42,302 nucleotides of DNA from Nitrosomonas sp. (GCA_021774195.1 JAJFJJ010000054.1:1-42302); one strand, 5' to 3'. Shown: positions 5,904 through 16,478, numbered from the stretch's first letter. The notes: a model not told the origin generated them from the sequence alone. Numbers and translations are program-made.

Positions 5904-8900
5904 TCATTTAAGTGTAATTTTTTCTGTATTTACATTTTCAGTAGATGTGTCTCGACTGTGAACTAGCTGATACAGTACGGGTAAAACCAGCAGTGTTAAT
6001 AGTGACTGGGAAAGCGTGCTGCCAACCATTACTGTTGCTAGTGTGCGCTGCACCTCAGCACCGGTACTGGTGCTAAGTGCCATGGGCAAAAAGCCGAGGG
6101 TTTCCACCCATGTGGTTATGAGAACCGGACGAAGTCTGAGGAGAGATCCGGCTTTGACAGCATCATTTAAAGGCATGCCCTGTTCTCGCAAATTACGAAT
6201 AAACTGTATCAACACTAGGCCATCCAATACGGCGACCCCGGACATGGCGACAAAACCCACACCGGCTGAAACGGATAAGGGAATATCGCGTAACCACAGG
6301 GCCAAAATGCCGCCAGTGACAGCAAGTGGAACCGCAGTAAACACCAGCATGCAATCGCGAAAATTTCCAAGCATGGTGTACATCAAAAGAAAGACCATGC
6401 CAAGCGCAAGTGGAATCACGAGCATAAGACGTTGTGAAGCGGAAATCATCTGCTCGAATTGACCGCCCCATGTGGTCCAATATCCTGGCGGGATTTGCAC
6501 TTTCTCTGCAATAAGCGATTCTGCTTCGCTGACGAAAGAGCCCATGTCCCGACCACGTACGTTTGCGGTGACCACCACTCGCCGCTTGCTGTTTTCTCGG
6601 CTTATCTGATTGGGGCCCTGAACGATTTCAAACTCGGCTACTTCACCTAAGGCAACATAAACAGGCAAGCCTGGCTGAAGCGCATTTTCGTTTATGTCTC
6701 TGCCATTGTTTTGAGCGGGAAGTGCAATTGGTAAACGTTTCAGCTCTTCGATATCGCCGCGTACCTGCTCCGGCAGCCTTACCTGCAATTCGAAACGGCG
6801 ATCACCCTCGTAAATAATACCCGTACTTCTTCCGCCGATGGAAATGGTCACTGCGTCTTGCACATCAGCAACGTTCAAACCGTAACGCGCCATTTTGGCG
6901 CGATTCATTTGAATGGATAGCACAGGTAGGCCGGTAACTTGTTCGACTCTGACATCCGCCGCGCCGGGGACGCTTTCAAGAATCGCTTCAATCTGTTCGC
7001 CGACCTCGAACAAAGTATCCATGTCGTCACCGAACACTTTTACCGCAACATCCGCTCGAACGCCCGATATCAGCTCATTAAAACGCATCTGTATCGGTTG
7101 GGTAAACTCATAGTTGTTGCCCGGTATCTTCCATACCGCCTCCTCCATTGCTGCTATCAGCTCTTCCTTATTGGCGTGGGTTTCCGGCCATTCGGACTTG
7201 GGTTTGAGAATAATAAAGACGTCGGCTACGCTCGGCGGCATCGGGTCGGTTGCAATCTCAGCGGTTCCAATCTTAGTGAAAACCCGTTTTACTTCAGGAA
7301 AAGCTTTGAGCGTTTTCTCCAGTTCATTTTGCATCTCGATGGCGGTACTCAGGCTGGTACCTGGAATACGTATGGCATGAAGTGCGATATCCTCCTCGTC
7401 GAGACTAGGCACAAACTCACTACCCATACGCGTTAACAGCAAACCGGACAGAACCACAATAACTACGGCGGAGGTGACGATCAATCCTTTATTTCGCATT
7501 GCAAAATCTAACGCAAGTGAATAGACGTTCTTTATCCATACCAACGCACCACCCTCTTTCTCTGTCACTTTGCCAGAGAGAAAAAGAGCGACTGCCGCCG
7601 GAACAAATGTCACGGAAAGAATGAGCGCTCCCAGCAACGCAAACAAGACCGTGAATGCCATGGGATGGAACATTTTTGCTTCTACGCCGGACAATGCGAA
7701 GACGGGCACATAGACCACCATGATAATAAGCTGTCCAAAGAGTAGCGGTCGCCGCACTTCTTTGGAAGCATCAAACACCACTGTAAAGCGTTCGGAACGG
7801 GTTAGCTCTCGACCCAACCGTCCTTGTTCTTGAGACAAACGCCGGATACAGTTTTCAACAATGATGACGGCACCGTCGACGATGATACCGAAATCGAGCG
7901 CACCCAGACTCAGCAAATTAGCGCTAACTTGATTAGACACCATGCCGCTGAAAGTAAAAAGCATCGACAACGGAATGATGAGTGCAGTGATTAGCGCCGC
8001 ACGTAGATTACCGAGTGCTAGGAATAGCACCACAATGACCAGGATTGCACCCTCCGTTAAGTTATTAACGACGGTGCGAATCGTTTTGTCGACCAGGGTA
8101 GTGCGGTTATAGACGGCAGTTGCAATGACACCTTCAGGCAAGCTACGATTAATTTCCACCAGTTTCTCAGCCGCTGCCTGAGAGACAGTGCGGCTGTTCT
8201 CACCCATCAGCATATGTGCAGTACCCAATACCACTTCTTTGCCATTTTGTGTCGCGGCGCCGGTACGTAACTCCTTGCCGATCAAGATGTCTGCCACATC
8301 TTTAATGCGTATGGGAACCCCTTGCCGTGAGCCAAGAAAGATGTTGCCAATTTCATCCAGGTTAGTGATTTGTCCAGGTAAACGGACCAAATACTGCTCG
8401 CCGCTTTTTTCGATATAACCCGCTCCTACGTTGAGATTATTACGCTCCAAAGCAGTGGTAACATCTTGCAGTGTCAAACCAAACGCAATCAGTTTCTCGG
8501 GATAAGGGGTGACATGAAATTGCTTAACATACCCGCCGACCGAGTTTACTTCTGTAACACCTTTGACAGTAAGCAGTTGTGGCCTGATGACCCAGTCCTG
8601 GATTTCACGTAAATCAGTTGGGTTGTAGGCGGTTCCATCCGGTTTTTTGGCGCCATCTATTGCGTCAACCGTCCACATAAAGATTTCGCCCAGACCTGTG
8701 GAGATCGGTCCCATCTTAGGTTCTATGCCAGCAGGTAAACGACCTTTTGCTTCTTGGATACGCTGACTAACCAGTTGGCGGGCAAAATAAATATCCGTGC
8801 CTTCTTTGAAAACAACGGTGACTTGTGACAAACCATAACGTGAAAGCGAACGGGTGTAATCAAGGTTTGGCAGGCCTGCCATAATGATTTCAATTGGGAA

Positions 8901-9098
8901 AGTTATCCGTTGTTCAGATTCTAACGGTGAATATCCGGGTGCTGTCGTATTGATTTGTACCTGCACATTGGTGATGTCTGGTACTGCATCAATGGGAAGC
9001 TTTTGATAGCTGTACACCCCTAATGCCGCCATTGCAAACACTGCCACCAGGACAAGGCCACTATAATTTATGGCTGTTTGTATAATTCGCTCAAACAT
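5904..9098 (-). CDS. czcA: Heavy-metal efflux RND pump, CzcA family
   Basis: This is the inner-membrane proton-driven pump of a tripartite metal efflux system working with CzcB and CzcC. The 1064 aa are close to the usual 1040-1070. It has the expected architecture: a first membrane helix at the N-terminus, periplasmic porter domain 1, helices 2-6 around residues 340-500, a second periplasmic part, and a second helix bundle from about 870. The fourth-helix motif LDFGIIVDGAVIIVEN places Asp402, Asp408 and Glu415 exactly at the numbers of the proton/cation triad in Cupriavidus CzcA. This points to divalent cations such as Zn, Co, Cd or Ni rather than Cu(I), but specificity is inferred. The Shine-Dalgarno AGGAG is 7 bases before the ATG. 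It is last in the czcCBA order, 94 bp after czcB. Confidence 0.93.
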   Translation of the reverse strand: MFERIIQTAINYSGLVLVAVFAMAALGVYSYQKLPIDAVPDITNVQVQINTTAPGYSPLESEQRITFPIEIIMAGLPNLDYTRSLSRYGLSQVTVVFKEGTDIYFARQLVSQRIQEAKGRLPAGIEPKMGPISTGLGEIFMWTVDAIDGAKKPDGTAYNPTDLREIQDWVIRPQLLTVKGVTEVNSVGGYVKQFHVTPYPEKLIAFGLTLQDVTTALERNNLNVGAGYIEKSGEQYLVRLPGQITNLDEIGNIFLGSRQGVPIRIKDVADILIGKELRTGAATQNGKEVVLGTAHMLMGENSRTVSQAAAEKLVEINRSLPEGVIATAVYNRTTLVDKTIRTVVNNLTEGAILVIVVLFLALGNLRAALITALIIPLSMLFTFSGMVSNQVSANLLSLGALDFGIIVDGAVIIVENCIRRLSQEQGRLGRELTRSERFTVVFDASKEVRRPLLFGQLIIMVVYVPVFALSGVEAKMFHPMAFTVLFALLGALILSVTFVPAAVALFLSGKVTEKEGGALVWIKNVYSLALDFAMRNKGLIVTSAVVIVVLSGLLLTRMGSEFVPSLDEEDIALHAIRIPGTSLSTAIEMQNELEKTLKAFPEVKRVFTKIGTAEIATDPMPPSVADVFIILKPKSEWPETHANKEELIAAMEEAVWKIPGNNYEFTQPIQMRFNELISGVRADVAVKVFGDDMDTLFEVGEQIEAILESVPGAADVRVEQVTGLPVLSIQMNRAKMARYGLNVADVQDAVTISIGGRSTGIIYEGDRRFELQVRLPEQVRGDIEELKRLPIALPAQNNGRDINENALQPGLPVYVALGEVAEFEIVQGPNQISRENSKRRVVVTANVRGRDMGSFVSEAESLIAEKVQIPPGYWTTWGGQFEQMISASQRLMLVIPLALGMVFLLMYTMLGNFRDCMLVFTAVPLAVTGGILALWLRDIPLSVSAGVGFVAMSGVAVLDGLVLIQFIRNLREQGMPLNDAVKAGSLLRLRPVLITTWVETLGFLPMALSTSTGAEVQRTLATVMVGSTLSQSLLTLLVLPVLYQLVHSRDTSTENVNTEKITLK

Positions 9099-9192
9099 GA
9101 GTTGGCTCCTGAGTGTGTGTTTGATTTGTTTTTGTAGTCACTTTTATCCGAGTACTCCATCAATACAAAGTTGATGAGGGGCTAACCATATT

Positions 9193-10692
9193 CTAATGAT
9201 CATGTGACGCTCCTGCTTTACCTAACTCGGCTTTGATGGCGAAACTATTGCCTGCTGCATATTGTTCTCCTGCTGACAATCCTTCCAGCACCTCAACCAT
9301 GCTGCCATCATGGCGACCAAGCTCCAATGGGCGCGCTTCAAAATATTCTCCGTAGCGCCCAAATACTACCGTCCAGTCAAATAGTGTTTGCAGTGCATCA
9401 GCCGACACTGCAACAGGTACTTCTATTTCTTCAGTGACCAGTGCGACATTGATGAACATTCCGGCACGCCAATGACCATCAGGATTCTCAAGTGTGATGC
9501 GTGCTTTAGCAGTTCGTGTTTGTTCATCTATTAATGCGCTGATGTACGAGACAACTCCAGTGCTTTCAAGATCGGATGAAGCGGCTTTGATAACTGCTTC
9601 CTGGTCAATTTTAATCACGCTTAGATCTTTCGGATAAATAGTCAAATTGGCGTACATGGTTGAGACATCTGCTAAGGTGAAAATCTCGCTGTCTTCTTTA
9701 ATTACCTGGCCTCGGGCAACTGCTTTGGTGATTACTAGTCCTGAAATTGGTGCGCGTACTTCGTACCGGGTAAGATTCTTGATGGTTGTGATTGATTGCG
9801 GGTCTTCACCAAATGAAAGTAGTTTAGCGGCAGCGAGATCCAATGTGATTTCTGCTTCGCTCAACAATTGTTGTGCGGCGAGATAGTCCTGCTTAGCGGT
9901 AATTTTTTCTTCCCACAATTGTTTTTCCCGCTCGTAGGTTGTCCGTGCCAGTACTAGGCGTTTTTGAGCGGCCAGATACAAGCTTCTCATGTCAGCCAAT
10001 ATTTGGCTCTCAATCACAGCCAATACATCACCTTCCGCTACCTGTTGCCCGAGATCCTTCTTAACTTCGATCACAATGCCCGGCGCACGTGGTACCACGC
10101 GTATAATATTATGTTGGTTAAACGCAATAACCCCCGGCATTTGAAGCGTTGGTTTTATTGTTGTCGGGCCGGCAGTGTTGATTTTAATGCCGGTGCTATG
10201 CAATGCTTCATCGGACATTTCTATGCGTGCTTCGATTTGGTCGTAGCTCCAATGATAGGTTTGACCTTGCAATTCGGCTGCAATTGCTACTTCAAAAGAA
10301 TGGGGTTCTTCAACAATATGGTCGCCTAATAAATATTCGCCCTGTGCGGTAAATTGAAATAATTGTGCTGGTGCACCTAGGCGCGATAAGGTAATCGCGA
10401 CTTTGACTTCTGCTGGGGGTAACGGTTTATTGTTTTGATAGGCATAGACTCGGAATTGTGGCTCGACTCCTTGTTCAAAAATAGTGACTTCGACGCTGAA
10501 ATCGTCTGTAGTAAATAGTTTTCCACCTTTGGGGCCGGTTTCCAATTCGTCTTCGTCATCTTCCAAATTGTTTGCCACTTCGCCATGGTCATCATCATAT
10601 GAGCCAGGTTTATCCCAGCTAAGAATTAGGCCGCCAAGTATCAAACCAATGACAATCGTAATAATGATTGGCTTAAGATTGGTTTCGCTCAC
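9193..10692 (-). CDS. czcB: Metal efflux periplasmic adaptor, CzcB family
   Basis: This membrane-fusion adaptor connects the CzcA pump to the CzcC channel. The 499 aa start with a membrane anchor (about residues 8-25) followed by an acidic/His segment (DDDHGEVANNLEDDEDE), then an extra N-terminal domain beginning GPKGGKLF, which is typical of CzcB. The lipoyl halves (VVPRAPGIVIEVKKDLGQQV and VRAPISGLVITKAVARGQVI) bracket a coiled-coil hairpin at about 230-300. A beta-barrel and membrane-proximal domain follow. The C-terminus ends in SHDH, a possible metal ligand. It lies between czcC (41 bp away) and czcA on the same strand. The role is well supported by family and context. The exact metal is not. 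Confidence 0.9.
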   Translation of the reverse strand: MSETNLKPIIITIVIGLILGGLILSWDKPGSYDDDHGEVANNLEDDEDELETGPKGGKLFTTDDFSVEVTIFEQGVEPQFRVYAYQNNKPLPPAEVKVAITLSRLGAPAQLFQFTAQGEYLLGDHIVEEPHSFEVAIAAELQGQTYHWSYDQIEARIEMSDEALHSTGIKINTAGPTTIKPTLQMPGVIAFNQHNIIRVVPRAPGIVIEVKKDLGQQVAEGDVLAVIESQILADMRSLYLAAQKRLVLARTTYEREKQLWEEKITAKQDYLAAQQLLSEAEITLDLAAAKLLSFGEDPQSITTIKNLTRYEVRAPISGLVITKAVARGQVIKEDSEIFTLADVSTMYANLTIYPKDLSVIKIDQEAVIKAASSDLESTGVVSYISALIDEQTRTAKARITLENPDGHWRAGMFINVALVTEEIEVPVAVSADALQTLFDWTVVFGRYGEYFEARPLELGRHDGSMVEVLEGLSAGEQYAAGNSFAIKAELGKAGASHDH

Positions 10693-10733
10693 AATTTGCT
10701 CCTTAAATCCGTTAAATTCTTTTGGTTGGGGGA

Positions 10734-12068
10734 TTAATTGACGGCTTCTTCAATTGAGCCGGCAATTAGTCGTTCAATTTCGTTAACTAGGCGTTGATAG
10801 TTTGCAAGTGCACTTAAATAAAGCGTTTGGTTCTGGAATAGCGTTCGTTGCGCGTCCAGTAACTCCAGGAAACCGAATCGTCCCAATTCATATCCGCGGT
10901 TTGCAATACTAAAAGCTTCTTTGGCGCCTGGTAAGATTTCGGTGCGTAGCATAATGATTTCATTATCCGCGGCAGTCAGTGCTTCATAAGCTTGCACTAA
11001 TAATGTTCTAAGTTGTAGATCAATTGCTGCACGTTGATCAATCGCTTGGTCTACTCGCTGATGTGCCGCCAATAAATTACCTTGATTGCGGTTAAATAGC
11101 GGTAGTGGAATGGATAAACCAACCAGTGCTGTGGTGTCATGCGCGCCACCATATCGTCTAACTCCTGCGTTAAGCGTGATATCCGGTATGCGTTGCGCTT
11201 TTTCCAGGGTTAATAATGCTTGGCGTTGCTCAAGATTTCTGAGACCGCTCAGTGTGAGCGGGTTGGCGTGGAGACGTTCTTCCAGAATATTGAACTCAGG
11301 TATTGCCACAAAGGACTCAAGATCACCCAAGACATGCTCAAATTGTGGCGTTTGCCCGCCCCATAATAAGGCCAATTGTTTGCGTAATGAGATTAAATCG
11401 CGTTGTGCTTGTTCACGTTCGATATTTGCCGTGGCGTAAGCGACTTTGGCTCGAGTTTCTTCTATCGGTGGTGCCTTGCCTGCTTGTACACGTTTGCTTG
11501 CCGCGTTGACCATTTTTTGTGCTAACTGCTGGCCTGCTTGCGCAAGTTCTAACCGTTTCTGTCCTGCCAATACGTTAGTAAACATATTGGCGACTCTGGC
11601 GATTAGATCCAGGCGTAATGTGGCGTAGTCATGTTCTGCACGCGCTTGTCCTAATGATGCTGCGTGCGTGCGCGCTGAACGTTTACCGCCCGTTTCAATG
11701 AGTTGGCTGATACGAATGGATGAAAAGCGTGCGCCAGGCCCGTCAGCACGAGAACTGATATCTTCGTTATCAAATTCCGCAACGGGGTTAGGTAGTAAAC
11801 CAGCTTGCAAAGTGATGCCGCCAAGCGCTTTTATTTCTTTCTGGAAAGCGGCTAATTCTGGGTTGTATTGTAGTGTTAATTGAACGGCATCATGTAAGGA
11901 AAGTTCTTTTTCTTTATCAGGTGCTGTTGTCGTAATAACGCTATTATCATCTATAGCGGTATCAGGTACAGTGTCAGCGAAGGAGGCTGATGACATGGGG
12001 TTGAAGATTAGCGTCATCAGTCCAATGAGTAATAAGTAATTTTTTATGTGTGTGTTATACAATCTCAA
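10734..12068 (-). CDS. czcC: Outer-membrane efflux channel, CzcC family
   Basis: This TolC-like outer-membrane factor exports the metal passed on by CzcAB. The 444-aa protein carries a signal peptide (h-region [12 protein letters not shown], predicted cleavage after SFA) and two OEP repeats. The first begins [18 protein letters not shown], and the second contains [11 protein letters not shown] and the C-terminal [18 protein letters not shown] chose the TTG start at 12068 because it gives a basic n-region ahead of the hydrophobic core and has GAGG nearby. It overlaps the 3' end of maf by 14 bases. Starting at an internal Met (12017) would cut the signal peptide. The order maf-czcC-czcB-czcA on one strand suggests readthrough from maf. 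Confidence 0.88.
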   Translation of the reverse strand: MRLYNTHIKNYLLLIGLMTLIFNPMSSASFADTVPDTAIDDNSVITTTAPDKEKELSLHDAVQLTLQYNPELAAFQKEIKALGGITLQAGLLPNPVAEFDNEDISSRADGPGARFSSIRISQLIETGGKRSARTHAASLGQARAEHDYATLRLDLIARVANMFTNVLAGQKRLELAQAGQQLAQKMVNAASKRVQAGKAPPIEETRAKVAYATANIEREQAQRDLISLRKQLALLWGGQTPQFEHVLGDLESFVAIPEFNILEERLHANPLTLSGLRNLEQRQALLTLEKAQRIPDITLNAGVRRYGGAHDTTALVGLSIPLPLFNRNQGNLLAAHQRVDQAIDQRAAIDLQLRTLLVQAYEALTAADNEIIMLRTEILPGAKEAFSIANRGYELGRFGFLELLDAQRTLFQNQTLYLSALANYQRLVNEIERLIAGSIEEAVN

Positions 12069-12651
12069 TACCCTCGCAAGCTAACATTTCTGTTAATGCA
12101 ATCAGTGGCAAACCAATCAGAGCGTTAGGGTCGTCACCCGTCATGCGTTCTATCAATGCGATGCCTAATCCTTCTGATTTTGCGCTGCCGGCACAATGAT
12201 ATGGCTGCTCTTTAACCAGATAGTTTTCAATTTGTTGATTACTGAGTTGGCGAAATTTTACGTGATATGGGATGACACGTGCTTGAATTTGATTGGTGTT
12301 AGCGTTTAAAAGACATAATGCGGTATAAAACACGACTTCTTTGCCGCGTGCTAATTGTAGCTGTTTGACTGCGTTTTCGTGGTTAAGCGGTTTGCCTAGA
12401 TGGACGCCCCCTAAAACAGCAACTTGATCAGAACCAATAATTAATGCTTGTGGAAAAGTTTTGGCGACTTCGCGTGCTTTGTTTTCAGATAAACGTAAGG
12501 CGGTTGCTTCCGGTTTTTCACCGAGCAAAGCTGTTTCATCAATGTGTGGGCTTGCTGTTTCAAAGGGGATTTGTAGTCGTTGTAGCAGTTGCTTGCGGTA
12601 AATAGAACTGGATCCCAATATTAGGTTTGGTGTGTGATGTTGTATTTTCAA
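12055..12651 (-). CDS. yceF: Maf-family nucleotide pyrophosphatase, YceF type (m7GTP pyrophosphatase)
   Basis: Maf proteins hydrolyse non-canonical nucleoside triphosphates. The YceF subgroup of gammaproteobacteria acts on m7GTP. The 198-aa protein begins with the P-loop-like [17 protein letters not shown], followed by [22 protein letters not shown], and a C-terminal [36 protein letters not shown]. Its GSDQ and HCAG(S)xKSEG wording is YceF-like rather than the ADT-type dTTP/UTP Maf. It is transcribed away from yceD, as in many proteobacteria where yceF and yceD-rpmF are neighbours. The substrate is assigned by subgroup similarity only. Confidence 0.9.
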   Translation of the reverse strand: MKIQHHTPNLILGSSSIYRKQLLQRLQIPFETASPHIDETALLGEKPEATALRLSENKAREVAKTFPQALIIGSDQVAVLGGVHLGKPLNHENAVKQLQLARGKEVVFYTALCLLNANTNQIQARVIPYHVKFRQLSNQQIENYLVKEQPYHCAGSAKSEGLGIALIERMTGDDPNALIGLPLIALTEMLACEGIEIV

Positions 12652-12668
12652 AATTTAGTCTTATTTTT

Positions 12669-12697
12669 TTGACACATAAAGGTAAAAAATATAACAT
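12669..12697 (+). promoter_or_regulatory. Sigma70-like promoter of the yceD-rpmF-plsX-fab operon
   Basis: A perfect -35 (TTGACA, 12669-12674) is followed after 17 bases by TAACAT (12692-12697, four of six matches). An overlapping TATAAC lies two bases upstream. It reads toward yceD. Transcription would start around 12704, only a few bases before the first ATG of yceD (12707), leaving almost no leader. Confidence 0.6.
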
Positions 12698-12706
12698 GCC
12701 CGCCTT

Positions 12707-13210
12707 ATGTCTATGCGATTGGTGATAGATTCTTTAGATTTTGTGCGCAACGCGAGAACGCATCATGATAAAATCGCGCTGGTAGAATTGTCTCGTTTAC
12801 AAGATTTTCTGTACGAAAATATTGGCATGATAACTTATGAAGTTAGTGGTAGTCATGATGAACGTGGTAAACCGAATCTAAATATAAGCGTTAAAGGTGA
12901 AATGCAGCTTTGTTGTCAACGTTGTCTTGGCGAATTGCGGCACAAATTAGATCTTCAGTCATCTATTCTATTGGCTAAAGACGAGGCTGAGTTAGATCGA
13001 GCTGATCAAGATGATTCAATTGATGCTATTTTAGCAACATCTGATCTGGATGTCTTGGGCCTTATTGAAGATGAAATAATTCTAAGCTTGTCTATGTCAT
13101 CACGACATCCAGAGGGTGTATGTGAAATAAACAAGATAGAAGGACAGAATAAAACAGAAAATCAGAAAAATCCATTTTCTGCATTAGAAGTTCTTAAGAA
13201 AACAAATTGA
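12707..13210 (+). CDS. yceD: YceD family protein (DUF177), 23S rRNA accumulation protein
   Basis: YceD is a small cytoplasmic protein linked to 23S rRNA accumulation and nearly always sits just before rpmF. The 167-aa protein shows the family start MSMRLVIDSLDF, a central CCQRC cysteine motif in MQLCCQRCLGEL, the acidic middle part, and the conserved LIEDEIILSLSMSSRHPEG. The start is at the first ATG (12707); a second ATG at 12713 is possible. No Shine-Dalgarno precedes either, and the -10 hexamer ends only 9 bases upstream, so the mRNA may be nearly leaderless. It is followed by rpmF 17 bp downstream. Confidence 0.9.
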   Translation: MSMRLVIDSLDFVRNARTHHDKIALVELSRLQDFLYENIGMITYEVSGSHDERGKPNLNISVKGEMQLCCQRCLGELRHKLDLQSSILLAKDEAELDRADQDDSIDAILATSDLDVLGLIEDEIILSLSMSSRHPEGVCEINKIEGQNKTENQKNPFSALEVLKKTN

Positions 13211-13227
13211 TTTAAAGGAGTTGTTAA

Positions 13228-13407
13228 ATGGCCGTTCAACAAAACAAAAAGTCTCCGTCGAGACGTGGTATGCGTCGTTCGCATGATTCTTTAACTAGCC
13301 CATCATTAGCCGTTGAGCCGAGTACAGGTGAGGTGCATTTACGTCATCATATTAGCCCAAATGGCTATTATCGTGGCAAAAAAGTGGTTCAAACTAAAAA
13401 CGATTAA
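13228..13407 (+). CDS. rpmF: 50S ribosomal protein L32
   Basis: L32 is a small basic protein of the large ribosomal subunit. The 59-aa product begins [20 protein letters not shown], the diagnostic L32 N-terminus, and ends in [16 protein letters not shown]. It lacks the Cys zinc-ribbon residues of C+ paralogues, as usual in betaproteobacteria. AAAGGAG lies 7 bases before the ATG. The position between yceD and plsX is the conserved arrangement. About 70 bases without a clear signal separate it from plsX. Confidence 0.97.
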   Translation: MAVQQNKKSPSRRGMRRSHDSLTSPSLAVEPSTGEVHLRHHISPNGYYRGKKVVQTKND

Positions 13408-13476
13408 AAGATAGAGTTTACTGCTACTAGTCTTATATTTAGTATTAAGTTTTCTTCTGTTATAAGAGCAACAAAA

Positions 13477-14508
13477 TTGGACATTACTGTAGCAATTGAT
13501 TGTATGGGCGGTGACCACGGCCCACACGTTACTGTTCCATCAGCTGTTGATTATCTGAATCGTAATCCCGAAGTTAACATTGTTCTAGTCGGTATTTCTG
13601 ATGCCATTGAAGCTGAGCTTGAGTCATTAAAAGTCAAGTTGGGGACAAGATTAAGATTACATGCGGCGACAGAAGTGGTTGGTATGGATGAACCGCCGGC
13701 ATTGGCATTACGTGGCAAGAAAGATTCATCAATGCGTGTTGCTATCAATCTGGTTAAAAGTGGCGAAGCGCAAGCTTGCGTTAGCGCTGGCAATACAGGT
13801 GCATTACTGGCAACTTCCCGATTTGTTCTGAAAACCATTCCAGGTATTGATCGCCCAGCTCTCGCGGCAGCTTTGCCGACTATGAAGGGCCATACTTTTA
13901 TATTGGATTTGGGAGCGAATATCGACTGTACGCCAGAGCATCTATTGCAATTTGGTGTTATGGGTGCTTCTCTGGTATCTTCTATTGAGAATAAAGTGTC
14001 GCCAAGTGTTGGTTTGCTTAATATTGGTGAAGAGGATATCAAAGGCAATGAGACCGTTAAGCAGGCGTCCGAGTTACTTCAAGCCAGCGGACTTAATTTT
14101 TACGGTAATATTGAAGGTGACGATATTTACAAAGGAACGACTGATATTGTTGTGTGCGATGGTTTTGTAGGTAATGTGACTTTGAAAACGTCTGAGGGCT
14201 TGGCGCAAATGTTAGCAACTTATCTTAGAGAGGAATTTGGACGGAATTTCTTGACTAAAATGGCTGGCGTGGTTGCAATGCCGGTTATTAAAGCATTTAA
14301 GAGCCGTGTGGATCATCGTCGATATAATGGTGCGAGCTTGCTCGGCTTGCGTGGCATTGTGGTTAAAAGTCACGGTTCAGCTGACAATTATGCATTTTGC
14401 TCTGCTATTAATCGTGCTGTTGATGAGGTGCGGGGTGGCATGTTGAGACGTATCAGCGAACAAGTTACAGAGTTATCGCACCATACGAAACATTCACAAC
14501 AAGAATAA
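13477..14508 (+). CDS. plsX: Phosphate acyltransferase PlsX
   Basis: PlsX converts acyl-ACP to acyl-phosphate, the acyl donor for the PlsY step of phospholipid synthesis, at the inner face of the membrane. The 343-aa protein begins [15 protein letters not shown], the family signature, and contains [11 protein letters not shown] and the conserved [17 protein letters not shown]. The start is TTG at 13477, because no in-frame ATG precedes the signature and AAGAG lies 8 bases upstream. Length is normal. It is followed by fabH after 2 bp, coupling phospholipid and fatty-acid initiation. Confidence 0.95.
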   Translation: MDITVAIDCMGGDHGPHVTVPSAVDYLNRNPEVNIVLVGISDAIEAELESLKVKLGTRLRLHAATEVVGMDEPPALALRGKKDSSMRVAINLVKSGEAQACVSAGNTGALLATSRFVLKTIPGIDRPALAAALPTMKGHTFILDLGANIDCTPEHLLQFGVMGASLVSSIENKVSPSVGLLNIGEEDIKGNETVKQASELLQASGLNFYGNIEGDDIYKGTTDIVVCDGFVGNVTLKTSEGLAQMLATYLREEFGRNFLTKMAGVVAMPVIKAFKSRVDHRRYNGASLLGLRGIVVKSHGSADNYAFCSAINRAVDEVRGGMLRRISEQVTELSHHTKHSQQE

Positions 14509-14510
14509 AA

Positions 14511-15467
14511 ATGTATTCAAAAATTATTGGAACGGGCAGCTATCTGCCAGAAAAAGTGTACACTAATCATGATCTGGAAAAGATTGTCGATACTAGTGAC
14601 GAATGGATACGTGCCAGAACGGGTATTACACAAAGACATATTGCCGATGAAAGTCAGGTGGCCAGTGATTTGGCGCTGCATGCCAGTAAAAATGCGATGG
14701 AAGCAGCTGGCGTCGGTAGTAAAGATATTGATTTGATTATTGTTGCTACGACAACGCCTGATATGGTTTTTCCCAGTACTGCATGTATTTTGCAGCAGAA
14801 GCTAGGGGTAGATAATTGCCCAGCATTTGATGTGCAAGCTGTGTGTAGTGGTTTTGTGTATGCGCTTGCAACTGCTGACATGTTCGTAACTTCGGGCAAG
14901 TGCCGTAATGCGATAGTGGTTGGTGCTGAGATTTATTCTAAGATTATTGATTGGAATGACCGTAGTACATGCGTTTTATTTGGCGATGGAGCAGGTGCTG
15001 TTGTACTTTCGCAAAGTGAACAACCCGGAATATTGTCTAGCCATTTGCATGCCAATGGGAACTATAGCAATGTTTTGTCGGTGCCAGGTAATATTGGCGG
15101 CGGAAAAGTGCAAGGTACACCTTACATTAGTATGGAAGGCAATACAGTCTTTAAGTTTGCTGTAAAAGTTTTAGAAGAAGTGGTTCATGAAGCGGTGGCT
15201 GAGAATGACTTGCAAACGACTGACATTGATTGGCTGATTCCTCATCAAGCGAATATTCGTATTATTAAATCAACTGCCAAGAAATTGGGTATCCCGATGG
15301 ATAAAGTCGTCGTAGCGGTAGATAAGCATGGTAATACTTCAGCTGCATCGATTCCTTTGGCGTTGGATATGGCTGTTCGTGATGGACGCATTCATTCTGA
15401 TCAATTAGTTTTATTGGAAGGTGTTGGTGGTGGATTTACATGGGGAGCGGTATTACTCCGCTGGTAA
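14511..15467 (+). CDS. fabH: 3-oxoacyl-ACP synthase III (beta-ketoacyl-ACP synthase III)
   Basis: FabH condenses acetyl-CoA with malonyl-ACP to start fatty-acid synthesis. The 318-aa cytosolic protein has the full catalytic triad: Cys112 in VQAVCSGF, His245 in LIPHQAN and Asn275 in KHGNTSAAS, matching the E. coli enzyme almost number for number. The C-terminal [15 protein letters not shown] is also typical. It follows plsX by 2 bases and precedes fabD by 9, so the genes are almost certainly cotranscribed. Confidence 0.97.
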   Translation: MYSKIIGTGSYLPEKVYTNHDLEKIVDTSDEWIRARTGITQRHIADESQVASDLALHASKNAMEAAGVGSKDIDLIIVATTTPDMVFPSTACILQQKLGVDNCPAFDVQAVCSGFVYALATADMFVTSGKCRNAIVVGAEIYSKIIDWNDRSTCVLFGDGAGAVVLSQSEQPGILSSHLHANGNYSNVLSVPGNIGGGKVQGTPYISMEGNTVFKFAVKVLEEVVHEAVAENDLQTTDIDWLIPHQANIRIIKSTAKKLGIPMDKVVVAVDKHGNTSAASIPLALDMAVRDGRIHSDQLVLLEGVGGGFTWGAVLLRW

Positions 15468-15476
15468 AGGAATAGG

Positions 15477-16415
15477 ATGAAGTTTGCATTTGTATTTCCA
15501 GGTCAGGGTTCGCAATCGGTCGGCATGATGAATGGCTATGACGATTTGCCGATTGTGCGTGAAACGTTTGTAGAAGCCTCCGATGTTCTCAAGCAAGATT
15601 TCTGGTCGATGGTTAACGATGGCCCTGCTGAGGACTTGAATCTTACGGTCAATACTCAGCCATTAATGTTAATGGCAGGTGTTGCAGTTTACCGTGCATG
15701 GGAAAGTTTAGGTGGCGAACAGCCAAATTTCTTTGCTGGACATAGCCTTGGTGAGTATTCTGCTTTAGTTGCTTCGCAAGTGCTTACATTTTCGGATGCG
15801 CTATCTTTAGTGCGCTACCGTGCGCAAGTTATGCAAGAGGCTGTGCCTGAGGGTGTCGGTGGTATGGCCGCAATTCTCGGTTTAGGTGATGAGGCCATAA
15901 AATCGATCTGCCAAGAAGTAACTAGTAATCGTATTGACGAATCACTGGAGCCGGCAAACTTCAATTCGCCCGGTCAAGTTGTCATTGCTGGACATAGAGC
16001 AGCGGTGTTAGAGGGGATTGATCTAGCTAAAGCAAAAGGGGCTAAACGTGCCGTCATGCTGCCTATGAGCATTCCCTCACATTGCACATTAATGAAGTCG
16101 GCCGCAGAAAAGATGCATCAACAATTGGAGAATATTGAGTTGTGTTCTCCCGTTATTCCAATTATTCATAATGTTGATGTGCAAGCCCATCAAAACGCTG
16201 TTTCAATTAAAGATATTCTAGTTCGGCAGTTATATAATCCTGTGCGTTGGGTTGATACTATTCATGCATTTGTGGATGCAGATGTCGTGTCGATTGCTGA
16301 ATGCGGGCCAGGAAAAATATTGGCCGGGCTTAATAAGCGTATCGACAGGAATTTGCAACACTTAGCGCTGGCTGATAGTGAGACTGTAAAGCAAGGTGTT
16401 GACGGTTTGAAATAA
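15477..16415 (+). CDS. fabD: Malonyl-CoA:ACP transacylase
   Basis: FabD moves malonyl from CoA to ACP, supplying the extender unit. The 312-aa protein starts with FVFPGQGSQ and has the nucleophile Ser90 in GHSLGEYSAL, Arg in VRYRAQVMQ, and the catalytic His in the PSHCTLM motif near residue 200. The start has AGGAATAGG directly upstream. Length is normal. It lies between fabH and fabG. A 57-base gap to fabG contains a 19-codon open frame that I do not regard as a gene. Confidence 0.96.
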   Translation: MKFAFVFPGQGSQSVGMMNGYDDLPIVRETFVEASDVLKQDFWSMVNDGPAEDLNLTVNTQPLMLMAGVAVYRAWESLGGEQPNFFAGHSLGEYSALVASQVLTFSDALSLVRYRAQVMQEAVPEGVGGMAAILGLGDEAIKSICQEVTSNRIDESLEPANFNSPGQVVIAGHRAAVLEGIDLAKAKGAKRAVMLPMSIPSHCTLMKSAAEKMHQQLENIELCSPVIPIIHNVDVQAHQNAVSIKDILVRQLYNPVRWVDTIHAFVDADVVSIAECGPGKILAGLNKRIDRNLQHLALADSETVKQGVDGLK

Positions 16416-16478
16416 TATGGCAAAAGGTGCTCTCACATATTGTTATTCACTGTCAAAAAGTAATATGAAGAGGTGATT

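Noticed and set aside
6016-6480. Long open frames on both strands inside czcA (for example 6016-6462 plus)
   Set aside because: They are shadows of czcA, whose RND motifs run without a break through this stretch.
16417-16476. 19-codon frame between fabD and fabG as a gene
   Set aside because: It is short, has no Shine-Dalgarno and overlaps the fabG ribosome site; kept only as part of the bridging-frame observation.
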